Counted from the stretch's first letter, positions 8,200 through 16,900 are shown. The stretch: DNA of 64,000 nucleotides from Pseudonocardia asaccharolytica DSM 44247 = NBRC 16224 (GCF_000423625.1 NZ_AUII01000006.1:124001-188000), one strand, 5' to 3'. Made by a program: numbers and translations. The notes: a model not told the origin generated them from the sequence alone.

Positions 8200-9039
8200 A
8201 TGAGCCACACGCCGGCCATGGCAGAGCACCCCCTCGCACCCAGCCTTGCCAGGACCGCGGGTCCGCTCCCGTTCTGGCCGGTGCGGTGCGGCCGGCCGCA
8301 CGGACCGGGCTGGCTGACGTATTCACAACTGCTCACCGAGCACGCCGTCGAGGGTCTGCTCGCCGAGGTGGACGCCGCGCTGGGCGGCGGGCGAGCGCTC
8401 GCCGCCCAGACCCTCGTCGGCCGGGTCGGCGGCCCCGTGGTCGGTGTGCTGGCCGCGATGCTGTTCGCCGAGCGGCGGCTACCGGTCCTCGAGCCCGGGC
8501 GGATCCTCCTCCGGTTCCCGGCCGGCCCGGCCGAACCGCCGGACCTGGCCATCGCGGACGCCTCGCTGCTCGCCCTCTCCGATGACCCGGCGGCCGCCCG
8601 ACCGGACGTCACCGTCGTAGCGGGCGTGGACGATCTGCAGCGCGCCCTCGTCGCGCACTCCCACCGCCTGTTCGAGCCCTTCGTCGAGCTGGTCTCGCGG
8701 CTCGGGCGGCGCGGCAGACGCGCGTTGTGGCAGGGCTTGGCCGACCGGATCGCCCTCGGGTTCCTGGAGGTTGGGAAGCACGCCGAGGCGGCCGAGCGGG
8801 CCCGCGCGGAGGCCGAGGCGACGCTGGGCGGGGCCGCGGTTCGCCCCCTTCGGCTCGACGTCGACTGGCTGGAGGTCGAGCACGCCGGCCGCACCGAGCT
8901 GTTCAAGCGCAAGTCCGTGTGCTGCCTGCGCTACAAGTCCGTCACGCGCCCCGCCCGCTACTGCGCGACCTGCCCCCTCGTCCCGCGGGAGCACTCCGTC
9001 GAGCGGCTGGGCGCGCTGCTCAGCCGCTCGACGGACTGA
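8200..9039 (+). CDS. FhuF-like siderophore-iron reductase, [2Fe-2S]
   Basis: Cytoplasmic protein of 279 residues of the FhuF/(2Fe-2S) family, thought to reduce ferric siderophores to release iron. The hallmark is the C-terminal cysteine cluster CCLRYK...YCATC, i.e. Cys-Cys followed about 12 residues later by Cys-x2-Cys, which binds the cluster in E. coli FhuF. The rest is Ala/Arg-rich helical. The start at 8200 follows an IdeR-like box and is fixed by the absence of other nearby starts. The 3' end overlaps the convergent siderophore-binding lipoprotein by 20 bp, so the two iron genes are packed tail to tail. Confidence 0.8.
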   Translation: MSHTPAMAEHPLAPSLARTAGPLPFWPVRCGRPHGPGWLTYSQLLTEHAVEGLLAEVDAALGGGRALAAQTLVGRVGGPVVGVLAAMLFAERRLPVLEPGRILLRFPAGPAEPPDLAIADASLLALSDDPAAARPDVTVVAGVDDLQRALVAHSHRLFEPFVELVSRLGRRGRRALWQGLADRIALGFLEVGKHAEAAERARAEAEATLGGAAVRPLRLDVDWLEVEHAGRTELFKRKSVCCLRYKSVTRPARYCATCPLVPREHSVERLGALLSRSTD

Positions 9040-10018
9040 GCACGCCCTCGGACAGGGCCTGCACCAGCAGCTGGGCCGCGACGTAGGTACCGCCGTTGTA
9101 GACCGCATTGGGCAACCGCAGCACGCGCCCCGACCGCACGGCCGGCAGGCCGGGCCACAGCGGGCTGTCCTCCAGCCCCTCGGTGCCGCTCACCCCCGGC
9201 CGGGTGGGCACGACGATCACGTCGCCGGTGACCGCGGACAGCTGCTCGAGGCTGTAGGCCACGTAACCGTGTTCCGACGGCCTCCCGCCCGCGCCGCCGT
9301 TGTCCACCGCGAACCCGGCCTCGGCGGCGACATCACCGGCGAAGGCTCCGGTGCCGTCGATGCGGAACCCGTCCGCGCCCCGGCCGCGCAGGAAGGTCAC
9401 CGTGGTCTGGCGGGCCGCTTCCGGTACCCGGGCGACGGCCTGGTGGTAGCGGTCGCGGACGACGGCGGCCTCGTCGGCCCGGTCGGCGGCCTCCACGGCC
9501 TGATCGAACGCGGTGCGCCAGTCGGCGTTGGACGGCCGGTCGATCACGACCGTGGGGGCGATCCGGGACAGCTTCTCGTGAAAGGCCATGGCGTCGCGCT
9601 CGATCAGGATCAGTTCGGGATCGAGCTGGGCGATCAGCTCGAGGTTCGGCGTCTCCGCCACCCCGACCGGGACGATCGACTCGACGTCCGCCTCCGGCGG
9701 CAGCAGCGAGCGGTACGCGTCGAGCCACGCCGCCATCCCCTCCTGCGCGCCCACCGGCAACAGCCCGACCGAGGCGAGATGTCCCGTCAGCGCCTCCCCC
9801 AGGGTCACCACCCGCTGCGGCCGAACCGGCACCTCGACCGGGCCGGCGCCCCCGGCCACGGTGCGGGTGGACCGTTGCGGGGCGGCACCGGTCTCGGCGC
9901 CGCAGCCCGCGGTCACCAGCCCGGCGGCCGCCAGCAACGCGAAGAACTCGCGGCGTGTCGTGTCGCGGACATCGGGCACCGGCGGGATGGCATGGACGAG
10001 CATCGACAAGGCAGGCAT
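9020..10018 (-). CDS. Fe(III)-siderophore substrate-binding lipoprotein
   Basis: Exported receptor of an ABC importer, 332 residues. The N-terminus has a twin-arginine motif (TTRREFFALLAAAGLV) and a lipobox ending TAGC, so it is probably a Tat-exported lipoprotein. The mature part follows the FecB/FhuD fold pattern: VRPQRVVTLGE, then VGVAETPNLELIAQLDPELI and APTVVIDRPS. No permease or ATPase gene is adjacent, so it must use components encoded elsewhere. An IdeR-like box lies about 9 bp upstream of the start. A second Met (10003) is an alternative start that would still keep the Tat motif. Confidence 0.85.
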   Translation of the reverse strand: MPALSMLVHAIPPVPDVRDTTRREFFALLAAAGLVTAGCGAETGAAPQRSTRTVAGGAGPVEVPVRPQRVVTLGEALTGHLASVGLLPVGAQEGMAAWLDAYRSLLPPEADVESIVPVGVAETPNLELIAQLDPELILIERDAMAFHEKLSRIAPTVVIDRPSNADWRTAFDQAVEAADRADEAAVVRDRYHQAVARVPEAARQTTVTFLRGRGADGFRIDGTGAFAGDVAAEAGFAVDNGGAGGRPSEHGYVAYSLEQLSAVTGDVIVVPTRPGVSGTEGLEDSPLWPGLPAVRSGRVLRLPNAVYNGGTYVAAQLLVQALSEGVLSPSSG

Positions 10019-10026
10019 ACCAAAAG

Positions 10027-10045
10027 TAAAGCAAGCCTCATCAAA
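10027..10045 (-). promoter_or_regulatory. IdeR/DtxR-like iron box (weaker)
   Basis: On the minus strand TTTGATGAGGCTTGCTTTA matches the iron-box consensus at about 12 of 19 positions, with the AGGCT core intact. It lies directly upstream of the siderophore-binding lipoprotein, which supports it despite the modest score. Confidence 0.5.
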
Positions 10046-10073
10046 CAGGATCAGCGTGGGTCGCTGTGCCGGC

Positions 10074-11468
10074 TCAGACGCGCTCGAGCAGCTCCGCCAA
10101 TGAGGAGTTCATCGCGCCGGCGAGCACGTCCACGTCGGGCATCGCGTCCCGGTCGGCGTTGAGCCCGTAGCAGATCCGGCCGTCGTAGGAGGTGATCCCG
10201 ATGGCCACCGCCTGCCCCTTGGCCAGCGGCACCACCGGGTAGAGATCCTCCATCCGCGCACCCATCGCATACAGCGGCCGCGGCGGGCCGGGGACGTGGG
10301 TGACCAGCACGTTGAACAGCCGGCTCGACAGCTCGTTGGTCAGCCGGGCGCCCAGGTTGTGCACCGCAGGCGCGACCAGCCCGGCCAGCCCGACCAGCGC
10401 CGTCGGCCCGGCCGCCCGGCCGTCGCGCTTCTGCTCGCCCATCGCGGCGGCGATGCGGCACAGCCGCGCCACCGGATCCGGCTCGCCGACGGGGAGGTCG
10501 ACGAAGTAGGCCGAGATCTGGTTGCCCCCGGCCGACCCGGTGCGCGCGCGCGTGCTGACCGGGACCATCGCCCGCACCGTGGTGGCCTCGACCAGCGGTT
10601 CACCGCGGGTGCTCAGCCAGTACCGCAGCGCCCCGGTGACGACGGCGAGGACGACGTCGTTGACGGTGCCGCAATGTGCCTTGCGGACGGCACGGTGGTC
10701 GGCCAGCGTCGTCCGCGCCATCCCGAAGCGGCGCTGCTCGCCGATCGGCGGGTTCAGCGGCGCCAGCGGGCCGCCGCGCGCGGCGTTGCGGGCGGCGTCG
10801 AGAAGCCCGCCCGCCACTCGTCCGACCCCGGCGACCGCCTGCTTGAGGTCCGCGCCGGCCCTGGCGGCGGCGTCGAGCGCGCCGCGCGGCCTGCGCACGT
10901 TTTCGAGCACCGCCGCCGCGGCGAGATCCAGGCCGGACGGCTCGGGGGCGGGCCGCCAGTCCTCGGCGGGCGACTTTCTGGGTTGCGGGGTCCGGTCGAG
11001 CAGCACGGCACCGATGTCCATCGAGGCCAGCCCGTCGACCATCGCGTGGTGGGTCTTGGTGATCATCGCCAGCCGGTCGTCGGAGAGCCCTTCCACCAGG
11101 TAGATCTCCCACAGCGGGCGAGACCGGTCGAGCCTGCGGGCGAGCACCCGGCCCGCGAGCTCGCGCAGGGCCTCGTCGGTCCCCGGCGCGGGCAGCGCGG
11201 AGCGGCGGACGTGGTAGCTCAGGTCGAACGCCGGATCGTCCACCCAGACCGGCGGCCCGAGCCGGCCCGGGACCTCGCGCACCTTCTGCCGGTAGCGGGG
11301 GACCAACCCCAGCCGGTGCCCGATGAGCTCGATGAAGGCGTCGATATCGAACCCCGCGCCGCCCTCCGGGGGACGGAACGTCATCACCCCGCCCACGTGC
11401 ATCGCCGTCGTGGGCTGCTCCATGTACAGAAAAGACGCGTCAAGTGCGGACAGCCGGTCCGGCCCCAT
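10074..11468 (-). CDS. Wax ester synthase / diacylglycerol acyltransferase
   Basis: Bifunctional WS/DGAT enzyme of 464 residues that transfers acyl-CoA to diacylglycerol or fatty alcohol for storage lipid. The catalytic motif HHxxxDG is present as THHAMVDG around residue 140; the N-terminus MGPDRLSALDASFLYMEQ and the block RFGMARTTLADHRAV...GTVNDVVLAVV are typical of the family. It begins 7 bp after tmsB, forming an operon tmsA-tmsB-WS/DGAT. This suggests the branched acyl chains made by TmsAB may be directed into triacylglycerol, which is an inference from operon structure. Confidence 0.9.
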   Translation of the reverse strand: MGPDRLSALDASFLYMEQPTTAMHVGGVMTFRPPEGGAGFDIDAFIELIGHRLGLVPRYRQKVREVPGRLGPPVWVDDPAFDLSYHVRRSALPAPGTDEALRELAGRVLARRLDRSRPLWEIYLVEGLSDDRLAMITKTHHAMVDGLASMDIGAVLLDRTPQPRKSPAEDWRPAPEPSGLDLAAAAVLENVRRPRGALDAAARAGADLKQAVAGVGRVAGGLLDAARNAARGGPLAPLNPPIGEQRRFGMARTTLADHRAVRKAHCGTVNDVVLAVVTGALRYWLSTRGEPLVEATTVRAMVPVSTRARTGSAGGNQISAYFVDLPVGEPDPVARLCRIAAAMGEQKRDGRAAGPTALVGLAGLVAPAVHNLGARLTNELSSRLFNVLVTHVPGPPRPLYAMGARMEDLYPVVPLAKGQAVAIGITSYDGRICYGLNADRDAMPDVDVLAGAMNSSLAELLERV

Positions 11469-11475
11469 CCGCGAT

Positions 11476-12708
11476 CTACCAGCCGCGCAGCGGGAAGCCC
11501 GACCGGCCGGCCGCCCCGAGCTTGACGCCCAGCATCTGGTGGAGCTGGATGTTGTCGCGCTCGAACCCCAGCCTGCTGGCCGCCATGTACAGCCGCCAGA
11601 CCCGCGCCCGGGCCATGCCGACCTCGGCCACCGCGGCCGTCCAGCGCTCCTCCAGGTTGGCGCCCCAGGCCGCCAGGGTGGCGGCGTAGTGCTCGCGCAG
11701 GTTCTCCTCGTGGCGAATCTCCAACCCGGCGTCGTTCATCACCGTGACCAGATGACCCACCGACACCAGCTGGCCGTCCGGGAAGACGTACCGGCCGATG
11801 AACGGGTCGACGTTGCGCTGGCGCACCGTCCACGGATGGGTGATGCAATGGTTGAGCAGCCGGCCCTCCGGGCGCAGCTTGCTCTGCAGGAACCGGAAGT
11901 ACGACGGCAGCTTCTCCCGTCCGATGTGCTCGGTGAGCCCGATCGAGCTGACGGCGTCGAAATCGGTCTCGGCGACGTCGCGGTAGTCCAGGTGCCGGAC
12001 CTCGGCCAGCCGTTCCAGCCCACGGCGTTCGATCTCGGCCTGCGCCCATTCGGCCTGGCCGCGCGAGAGCGTCACGCCCAGCGCCCGGACCCCGTGCTCG
12101 GCGGCGGCGTGCATGACCATCCCGCCCCAGCCGCAGCCGACGTCGAGCAGCCGCATCCCCGGCGCCAGCGCGAGCTTCTGCGCGACGAGCTCGTGCTTGG
12201 CGGTCTGCGCCTCCTCCAGCGTCGACCCGGCCGTCGGGTAGCACGCGCAGGTGTAGGTCATCGACGGTCCGAGCACGTACTCGTAGAACGTGTTGGACAC
12301 GTCGTAGTGATGGGCGATGGCCTGGCTGTCGCGCGACTTGGAGTGCTTGCGCCCCCGCGGGCGCGCCTCGAGATCGGGCGGGGCGGGCCGGTGCCGGAGC
12401 CAGATCGGCAGCATCAGGGCGGCCACCCGCAGCTGATCGGACCGGGGAATCGAGTTGAGCGTGACGTCGGCCAGCGCGTCGATCGCAGCGTAGATGTCGC
12501 CCTCGACCTCGATCTCACCGGTCACGTAGGCGCGGGCCAGCCCGAGCGTGCCCGGCGCGGACGCCAGCCGGGCCAGCGCGCGCGGCGATTCGATGCGCAG
12601 CGCCACCTCGGCGTCGTCGGGGCCGGCCTTGCTGCCGTCGTACGCGACGACCCGGATCGGGGGGTTCGCCCCGATCACCATCCCGATGAGATCCGCCACC
12701 CGTCTCAT
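11476..12708 (-). CDS. tmsB: Fatty-acid C10 methyltransferase (TmsB/BfaB-like)
   Basis: SAM-dependent methyltransferase of the cyclopropane-fatty-acid synthase family, 410 residues. The SAM-binding motif is MRLLDVGCGWGGMVMHAA; other family blocks are SQAIAHHYDVSNTFYEYVLG, SMTYTCACYP and SSIGLTEHIG. CFA-family enzymes methylate the double bond of phospholipid oleate; paired with a flavin oxidoreductase, as here, the product is a 10-methylene chain that is reduced to 10-methylstearate (tuberculostearate), as shown for tmsAB/bfaAB in mycobacteria and relatives. The start overlaps the tmsA stop by 4 bp (ATGA). The alternative, a simple cyclopropane synthase, is less likely given the partner. Confidence 0.85.
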   Translation of the reverse strand: MRRVADLIGMVIGANPPIRVVAYDGSKAGPDDAEVALRIESPRALARLASAPGTLGLARAYVTGEIEVEGDIYAAIDALADVTLNSIPRSDQLRVAALMLPIWLRHRPAPPDLEARPRGRKHSKSRDSQAIAHHYDVSNTFYEYVLGPSMTYTCACYPTAGSTLEEAQTAKHELVAQKLALAPGMRLLDVGCGWGGMVMHAAAEHGVRALGVTLSRGQAEWAQAEIERRGLERLAEVRHLDYRDVAETDFDAVSSIGLTEHIGREKLPSYFRFLQSKLRPEGRLLNHCITHPWTVRQRNVDPFIGRYVFPDGQLVSVGHLVTVMNDAGLEIRHEENLREHYAATLAAWGANLEERWTAAVAEVGMARARVWRLYMAASRLGFERDNIQLHQMLGVKLGAAGRSGFPLRGW

Positions 12709-14045
12709 CCAGCCCCCACCACCTTCTCGTAGAGACCCGGCAACCGTCGCGCAGGGTCATACCGGCTCTTGATCGCGTGGTACGCGTCGCCGTTGTAGTG
12801 CTCCCAGAACTCGTCCTCGTCGTAGTGCACCGTCGAGTAGAGCGACTTGTGCCCGCCGAGCTCCGCGACGAGCTCCTCGATCAGCCGATTGTGCGCGTCG
12901 GGTCGCCCGGGTATCTCGGGCACCGTCGACCAGAACCCGACGTTGACATACAGCTGGCCGGGCTGCATCGGGTACAGCGGCCAGCTGCGTTCCCCGCGTA
13001 GCCGCAGCGGACACAACCACACCGGCGAGATGCCGATCTCGCGGTGGAACACGTCGAGGAACTCCGGCAGCCGCGCGATCGGGATCTCGACGTCCTGGAT
13101 CACCGGTTCCTGCGCGGGCACGCCGATCAGCCGGTGGAGCCGGTCGCTGAACCGGGTGCGGCGGTCCAGCGCGACGAGCCTGCGGTAGACGTCGGAGCGG
13201 CGGAACCGGCTCGGCCAGAGCCTGCGCACCAGCGGGTGCTGCACCCCGAACGCCCGCGAGCACCAGAACCAGTCGGTGTCCCAGCGCCAGATGTAGTCGC
13301 GCACCCGCAGATGGTCGACCGGGCGCGCCTGTAGCGAGCGATAGAAGATCTCCTGGCCCGTGTAGTCGGAGACCCGTGCCCCGGCCGCCGGTTCGTCGGC
13401 GAACTCCCCGAGGGTCAGGTACTGCTCGACGGCGCCGAACACCGTGCCGTCGAGGAAGTCGATCGGGCCGTCGGCCAGCGCGGTCATCGCGGCGGTGGCG
13501 GACGCGGCGTCGCCGTAGCGGCGGTGGGTGAGCTTGACGTACGGCGCCACCGGTTGCAGCTCGATCACCAGCCGCAGCGCATAGCCGAGCGTGCCGTAGG
13601 AGTTGGGGAACGCGGCGAACAGGTCGGCGTGCTCGCCGTCCGGGGTCGCGGTGACGACCTCCCCGGAGCCGGTCAGCACGTCCATCTCCAGCACCGACTC
13701 GTGCGGCAGCCCGTGCCGGAACGAGGTCGACTCGATGCCCAGCCCGGCGACCGCCCCGCCGAGAGTGATCGTTTTGAGCTGCGGGACGACGAGCGGCATG
13801 AGCCCGTGCGCGAGCGTGGCGTCGACGAGGACGGCGTAGGTGGCCATGCCCTGCACGGTCGCGGTGCGAGCGCTCGGGTCGACGGTGATCACGCTCGACA
13901 GTGCGCTCGTGTCGAGCAGCTGCGCATTCGACGCGGCTGTGCCGAACCGGAACAGATTGGACGTTCGCTTGCCCAGCCGCACCGGCTGGTCGTGCGGCAT
14001 CGCACGGAATCGTCGCACCAGTTCTGCCGCGGCGATCTCGTGCAT
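12705..14045 (-). CDS. tmsA: FAD-linked oxidoreductase (TmsA/BfaA-like)
   Basis: FAD-binding oxidoreductase of about 446 residues (FAD_binding_4 type), with the FAD-binding region TITLGGAVAGLGIESTSFRH and the N-terminal block RLGKRTSNLFRF shared with the mycobacterial Rv0449c-type proteins. In the known pathway it reduces the 10-methylene acyl chain produced by TmsB using NADPH. The Met at 14045 (MHEIAAAELVRRF) is preferred to the one at 14057 because it fits the family's N-terminus; neither has a strong ribosome site. It is the first gene of the operon and a 40-bp perfect palindrome lies right in front of it (14062-14101), probably its operator. Confidence 0.85.
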   Translation of the reverse strand: MHEIAAAELVRRFRAMPHDQPVRLGKRTSNLFRFGTAASNAQLLDTSALSSVITVDPSARTATVQGMATYAVLVDATLAHGLMPLVVPQLKTITLGGAVAGLGIESTSFRHGLPHESVLEMDVLTGSGEVVTATPDGEHADLFAAFPNSYGTLGYALRLVIELQPVAPYVKLTHRRYGDAASATAAMTALADGPIDFLDGTVFGAVEQYLTLGEFADEPAAGARVSDYTGQEIFYRSLQARPVDHLRVRDYIWRWDTDWFWCSRAFGVQHPLVRRLWPSRFRRSDVYRRLVALDRRTRFSDRLHRLIGVPAQEPVIQDVEIPIARLPEFLDVFHREIGISPVWLCPLRLRGERSWPLYPMQPGQLYVNVGFWSTVPEIPGRPDAHNRLIEELVAELGGHKSLYSTVHYDEDEFWEHYNGDAYHAIKSRYDPARRLPGLYEKVVGAG

Positions 14046-14061
14046 GCGCCCGACCATACCC

Positions 14062-14101
14062 GTGAGTGCGTAACAGTGTTAGAACACTGTTACGCACTCA
14101 C
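14062..14101. promoter_or_regulatory. Long perfect palindrome before tmsA operon
   Basis: Two 19-bp arms, GTGAGTGCGTAACAGTGTT (14062-14080) and AACACTGTTACGCACTCAC (14083-14101), are exact inverse complements around an AG spacer. The site starts 5 bp from the upstream tmsA Met codon and contains the stop codon of the preceding aldo/keto reductase. There is no T-tract, so it is more like a double operator (TetR-type sites have such nested symmetry) than a terminator, although a hairpin is possible. Confidence 0.65.
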
Positions 14102-15081
14102 CGGGCGGACCACCTTGCGGCGACCAGTTTCGGCAGCGCCGCGCCGCCCGTCACCGGGTTGAAGCGCTCGGCGACGACGGTGAGCTCGCGGTGCTCGTCG
14201 TCGGTCAGGGTGATCTCGGCGGCGGCTGCGTTGCTCTCCAGCTGCGCCACGCTCGACGCCCCCGGGATCGCCACCACGTTCGGGTGATGGACCAGCCAGG
14301 CCAGCGCGATCTGGGCCGGCGTCGCACCGTGCGCGGCGGCGGTGTCGCGCAGCGCGTCGAGCAGCGGCGCGGCGGCCGTCAGGTTCTCCGGAAGGAACAG
14401 CGCGTTCGCCGCCCGCACCCCACCCCTCGGCGCGTTCGACGGGCCGTAGCGGGCGGACAGCAGGCCCTGCGCCAGCGGGCTGTAGGCGATCACGATATGC
14501 CCGGTGCGCTGCGCCCACGGGAGCATCTCGGCCAGCGGTGCCCGGGACACCAGGCTGAAGTGCACCTGGTCCGACAGCACCCGTGCGCCCAGCGCCACCT
14601 CCGCGCGCTGCCAGCGCCGCAGTGGGTAGTTCGAGACGCCGACCTCGTCGACGATGCCGACGTCACGCAACGCCTGCATCCCCCGCATCGTTGTCGAGTC
14701 GGGGACGAGGGGGTTGGGCTGGTGCACCTGGTAGAGATCGAGCCGCCGCACGCCGAGTCGCCGGGCGCTGGCCACGCCGCGCTGCTGGACGATCGCCGCG
14801 GTCGGCAGCACCGGAAAGACCTTGGAGGCGATGACGACCTCGTCGGTGCCGCCGCTCGCCCGCAGCGCCGCGCCGAGGATCCGCTCGCTTCGACCGAAGC
14901 CGTAGATCTCCGCGGTGTCGAACACGGTGACGCCGAGCTCGCGGGCCTTCGCCACGATCCGGCCCGCCTCGCGATCGGCGTAGTCGGCGCCGTAGTTCCA
15001 CTCCCGGGAACCGAACTGCCAGGTGCCAAGGCCGATCACCGAGTACCGCTTCGTCGTGTTCGTGCCGTCGAGATAGCGCAT
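14098..15081 (-). CDS. Aldo/keto reductase
   Basis: NADPH-dependent aldo/keto reductase of 327 residues with a TIM-barrel fold. The catalytic tetrad is visible: Asp and Tyr in VFDTAEIYGFGRSE, Lys in VVIASKVFP, and His in LYQVHQPNPL. The Met at 15081 (MRYLDGTNTTKRYSVIGLG) starts just before the first strand; an upstream in-frame Leu/Arg-rich extension is rejected. Its stop codon lies in the palindrome preceding tmsA, so transcription may continue into the tms operon or be stopped there. It is divergent from the DUF47/PiT phosphate genes. Substrate unknown. Confidence 0.88.
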   Translation of the reverse strand: MRYLDGTNTTKRYSVIGLGTWQFGSREWNYGADYADREAGRIVAKARELGVTVFDTAEIYGFGRSERILGAALRASGGTDEVVIASKVFPVLPTAAIVQQRGVASARRLGVRRLDLYQVHQPNPLVPDSTTMRGMQALRDVGIVDEVGVSNYPLRRWQRAEVALGARVLSDQVHFSLVSRAPLAEMLPWAQRTGHIVIAYSPLAQGLLSARYGPSNAPRGGVRAANALFLPENLTAAAPLLDALRDTAAAHGATPAQIALAWLVHHPNVVAIPGASSVAQLESNAAAAEITLTDDEHRELTVVAERFNPVTGGAALPKLVAARWSAR

Positions 15082-15187
15082 GCGGCCAGTCAACACTCGC
15101 CGACGCAACACCGCAGCTCACCAGGCCCTACGCGGGCAACGGTGTCCACCGCTGTTACCCACGCACGGGTACTGTTTACTCGGCACC

Positions 15188-15823
15188 ATGGCTTTTCGCT
15201 TGACGCCTCATGAACGCGGGTTCTACCCGTTGTTCACGCGGGCTGCGGAGAACATCGTCGCGGCCGCCGACGAGCTCGCCAAGCTCGTCGCGGCGGAGCC
15301 CGAGGCGCGCCCGGAACTGGCGGCGCGGGTCAAGGATGCCGAGCACGCCGGCGACGAGCTGACCCACCAGATCATGGTCAAACTCAACTCGACGTTCGTG
15401 ACGCCATTCGACCGCGAGGACATCTACCGGCTCGCGTCCTCCCTCGACGATGTCATCGACGCCATGGAGGAGGCCGCCGACCGTATCGTGCTCTACCGGC
15501 TCGGCACCCTCCCGCAAGGCATCGCCGTCCAGGTCGAGGTGCTGCGCCGCGCGGCCGTCGCGACCGCCGAGGCGATGCCGGGACTGGAGAAGATGGCCCA
15601 GCTGCGCGAGTACTGGGTGCACGTCAACTCCCTCGAGGACGAGGGCGACGAGATCTATCGCACCCTGCTCGGTGACCTGCTCGCCCCGCAGCCGGGCACC
15701 ACTTCGCTCGACGTGCTCACCGTGCTCAAGATCAAGGAGATCATCGAGACCCTCGAGGAGGCCGCCGACGCATTCGAGACGGTCGCCAACACCGTCGAGA
15801 GCATCGCGGTCAAGGAGGCTTGA
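15188..15823 (+). CDS. DUF47 (PhoU-like) phosphate transport accessory
   Basis: All-helical cytoplasmic protein of 211 residues of the DUF47/PhoU-like family, which pairs with low-affinity PiT transporters. Characteristic segments are TPHERGFYPLFTRAAENIV, the acidic DAEHAGDELTHQIM and the block TPFDREDIYRLASSLDDVID. It stops directly against the GTG of the PiT gene (TGAGTG), so they are co-translated. It probably regulates or assists phosphate (metal-phosphate) uptake. ATG at 15188 is selected because the family begins with this motif; the in-frame upstream extension has no family character. Confidence 0.88.
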   Translation: MAFRLTPHERGFYPLFTRAAENIVAAADELAKLVAAEPEARPELAARVKDAEHAGDELTHQIMVKLNSTFVTPFDREDIYRLASSLDDVIDAMEEAADRIVLYRLGTLPQGIAVQVEVLRRAAVATAEAMPGLEKMAQLREYWVHVNSLEDEGDEIYRTLLGDLLAPQPGTTSLDVLTVLKIKEIIETLEEAADAFETVANTVESIAVKEA

Positions 15824-16819
15824 GTGGAGCTCGCCGCGGTCCTCCTGGTGATCGCCGTCGCGCTTGTCTTCGACTACACCAACGGTTTTCACGACGCGGC
15901 CAACGCGATCGCGACCTCGGTCTCCACCCGGGCGCTCTCGCCCCGCACCGCGCTGCTGATGGCGGCGGTGATGAACCTGGTCGGCGCGTTCCTCGGCACC
16001 TCGGTCGCCTCCACCGTAGGCGGGGGCATCATCTCCCCGCCGGAGGGGATATCCGGCCTGGTCGTGGTGCTGGCCGCGCTGATCGGGGCGATCACCTGGA
16101 ACCTCGTCACGTGGTATTTCGGGATGCCCTCGTCGTCCTCGCACGCCCTGATCGGCGGGCTGGTCGGCGCCGGGCTGGCCTCGGCGGGGTCGGTCAAGTG
16201 GTCCGGCGTGGTGGAGAAGGTGATCATCCCGATGGTCGTCTCACCGATCGTCGGGTTCCTGCTGGCCGGACTCGTGATGATCGCGCTGCTGTGGATCTTC
16301 CGGAGCGGCCGGCCGCGCAGGCTGACCCGCGGGTTCCGGCACGCGCAGACGGTCTCCGCGGCGGCGATGGCGCTCGGTCACGGGCTGCAGGACGCGCAGA
16401 AGACGATGGGCGTGATCGTGCTGGCGCTGGTCGTCGGCGGCTACCACGAGGGCTTCGCGATCCCCTGGTGGGTCGTCCTGGTGTCCGCGGGTGCGCTGTC
16501 GCTGGGCACCTACTCGGGCGGCTGGCGCATCATGCGCACACTGGGCAGGCGGATCATCGACCTCGATCCGCCCCGCGGGTTCGCGGCGGAGGCCACCGCG
16601 TCGGCGGTGCTCTACACGACGGCCTTCGCGTTCGCGGCACCGATCTCGACCACGCAGACGATCACCTCCGCGATCCTCGGGGTCGGCGCCACGAAACGGT
16701 TGTCCGCGGTGCGCTGGGGTGTGGCCGGCAACATCCTGGTGGCCTGGGTACTGACGATCCCGATGGCCGCCCTGTCCGGGGCCCTCGCCTTCTGGCTCAT
16801 CCACGCGCTCGTGACCTGA
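15824..16819 (+). CDS. PiT-family inorganic phosphate permease
   Basis: Integral membrane transporter of 331 residues, of the PiT family, importing metal-phosphate driven by proton symport. The two PiT signature repeats are seen as FDYTNGFHDAANAIATSVST at the N-terminus and MALGHGLQDAQKTMGVIVLA in the second half; about 9-10 hydrophobic helices are present. The length is typical of actinobacterial short PiT proteins and shorter than E. coli PitA. Start is a GTG immediately after the stop of the DUF47 gene. A GC-rich hairpin 10 bp after the stop may terminate transcription. Confidence 0.92.
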   Translation: MELAAVLLVIAVALVFDYTNGFHDAANAIATSVSTRALSPRTALLMAAVMNLVGAFLGTSVASTVGGGIISPPEGISGLVVVLAALIGAITWNLVTWYFGMPSSSSHALIGGLVGAGLASAGSVKWSGVVEKVIIPMVVSPIVGFLLAGLVMIALLWIFRSGRPRRLTRGFRHAQTVSAAAMALGHGLQDAQKTMGVIVLALVVGGYHEGFAIPWWVVLVSAGALSLGTYSGGWRIMRTLGRRIIDLDPPRGFAAEATASAVLYTTAFAFAAPISTTQTITSAILGVGATKRLSAVRWGVAGNILVAWVLTIPMAALSGALAFWLIHALVT

Positions 16820-16828
16820 GCCCGACCA

Positions 16829-16843
16829 CCCCCGGATCGGGGG
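16829..16843 (+). terminator. Hairpin after PiT gene
   Basis: CCCCCG-GAT-CGGGGG lies 10 bp past the stop codon of the phosphate permease. There is no T-tract, as is common in high-GC actinobacteria. A second small hairpin (GATCACC-CTC-GGTGATC) is at 16870-16886. Terminator function is inferred from position. Confidence 0.45.
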
Positions 16844-16900
16844 CAGGCCCGATCCCGGCCGCCCACCCGGATCACCCTCGGTGATCGACATCCCCCTCCA

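Noticed and set aside
15130..15180. Possible PHO box (CTGTTACCC and CTGTTTACT) upstream of the phosphate genes
   Set aside because: The two half-sites are 20 bp apart, not in an 11-bp register, and differ from the GTTCACC unit, so PhoP control cannot be supported.
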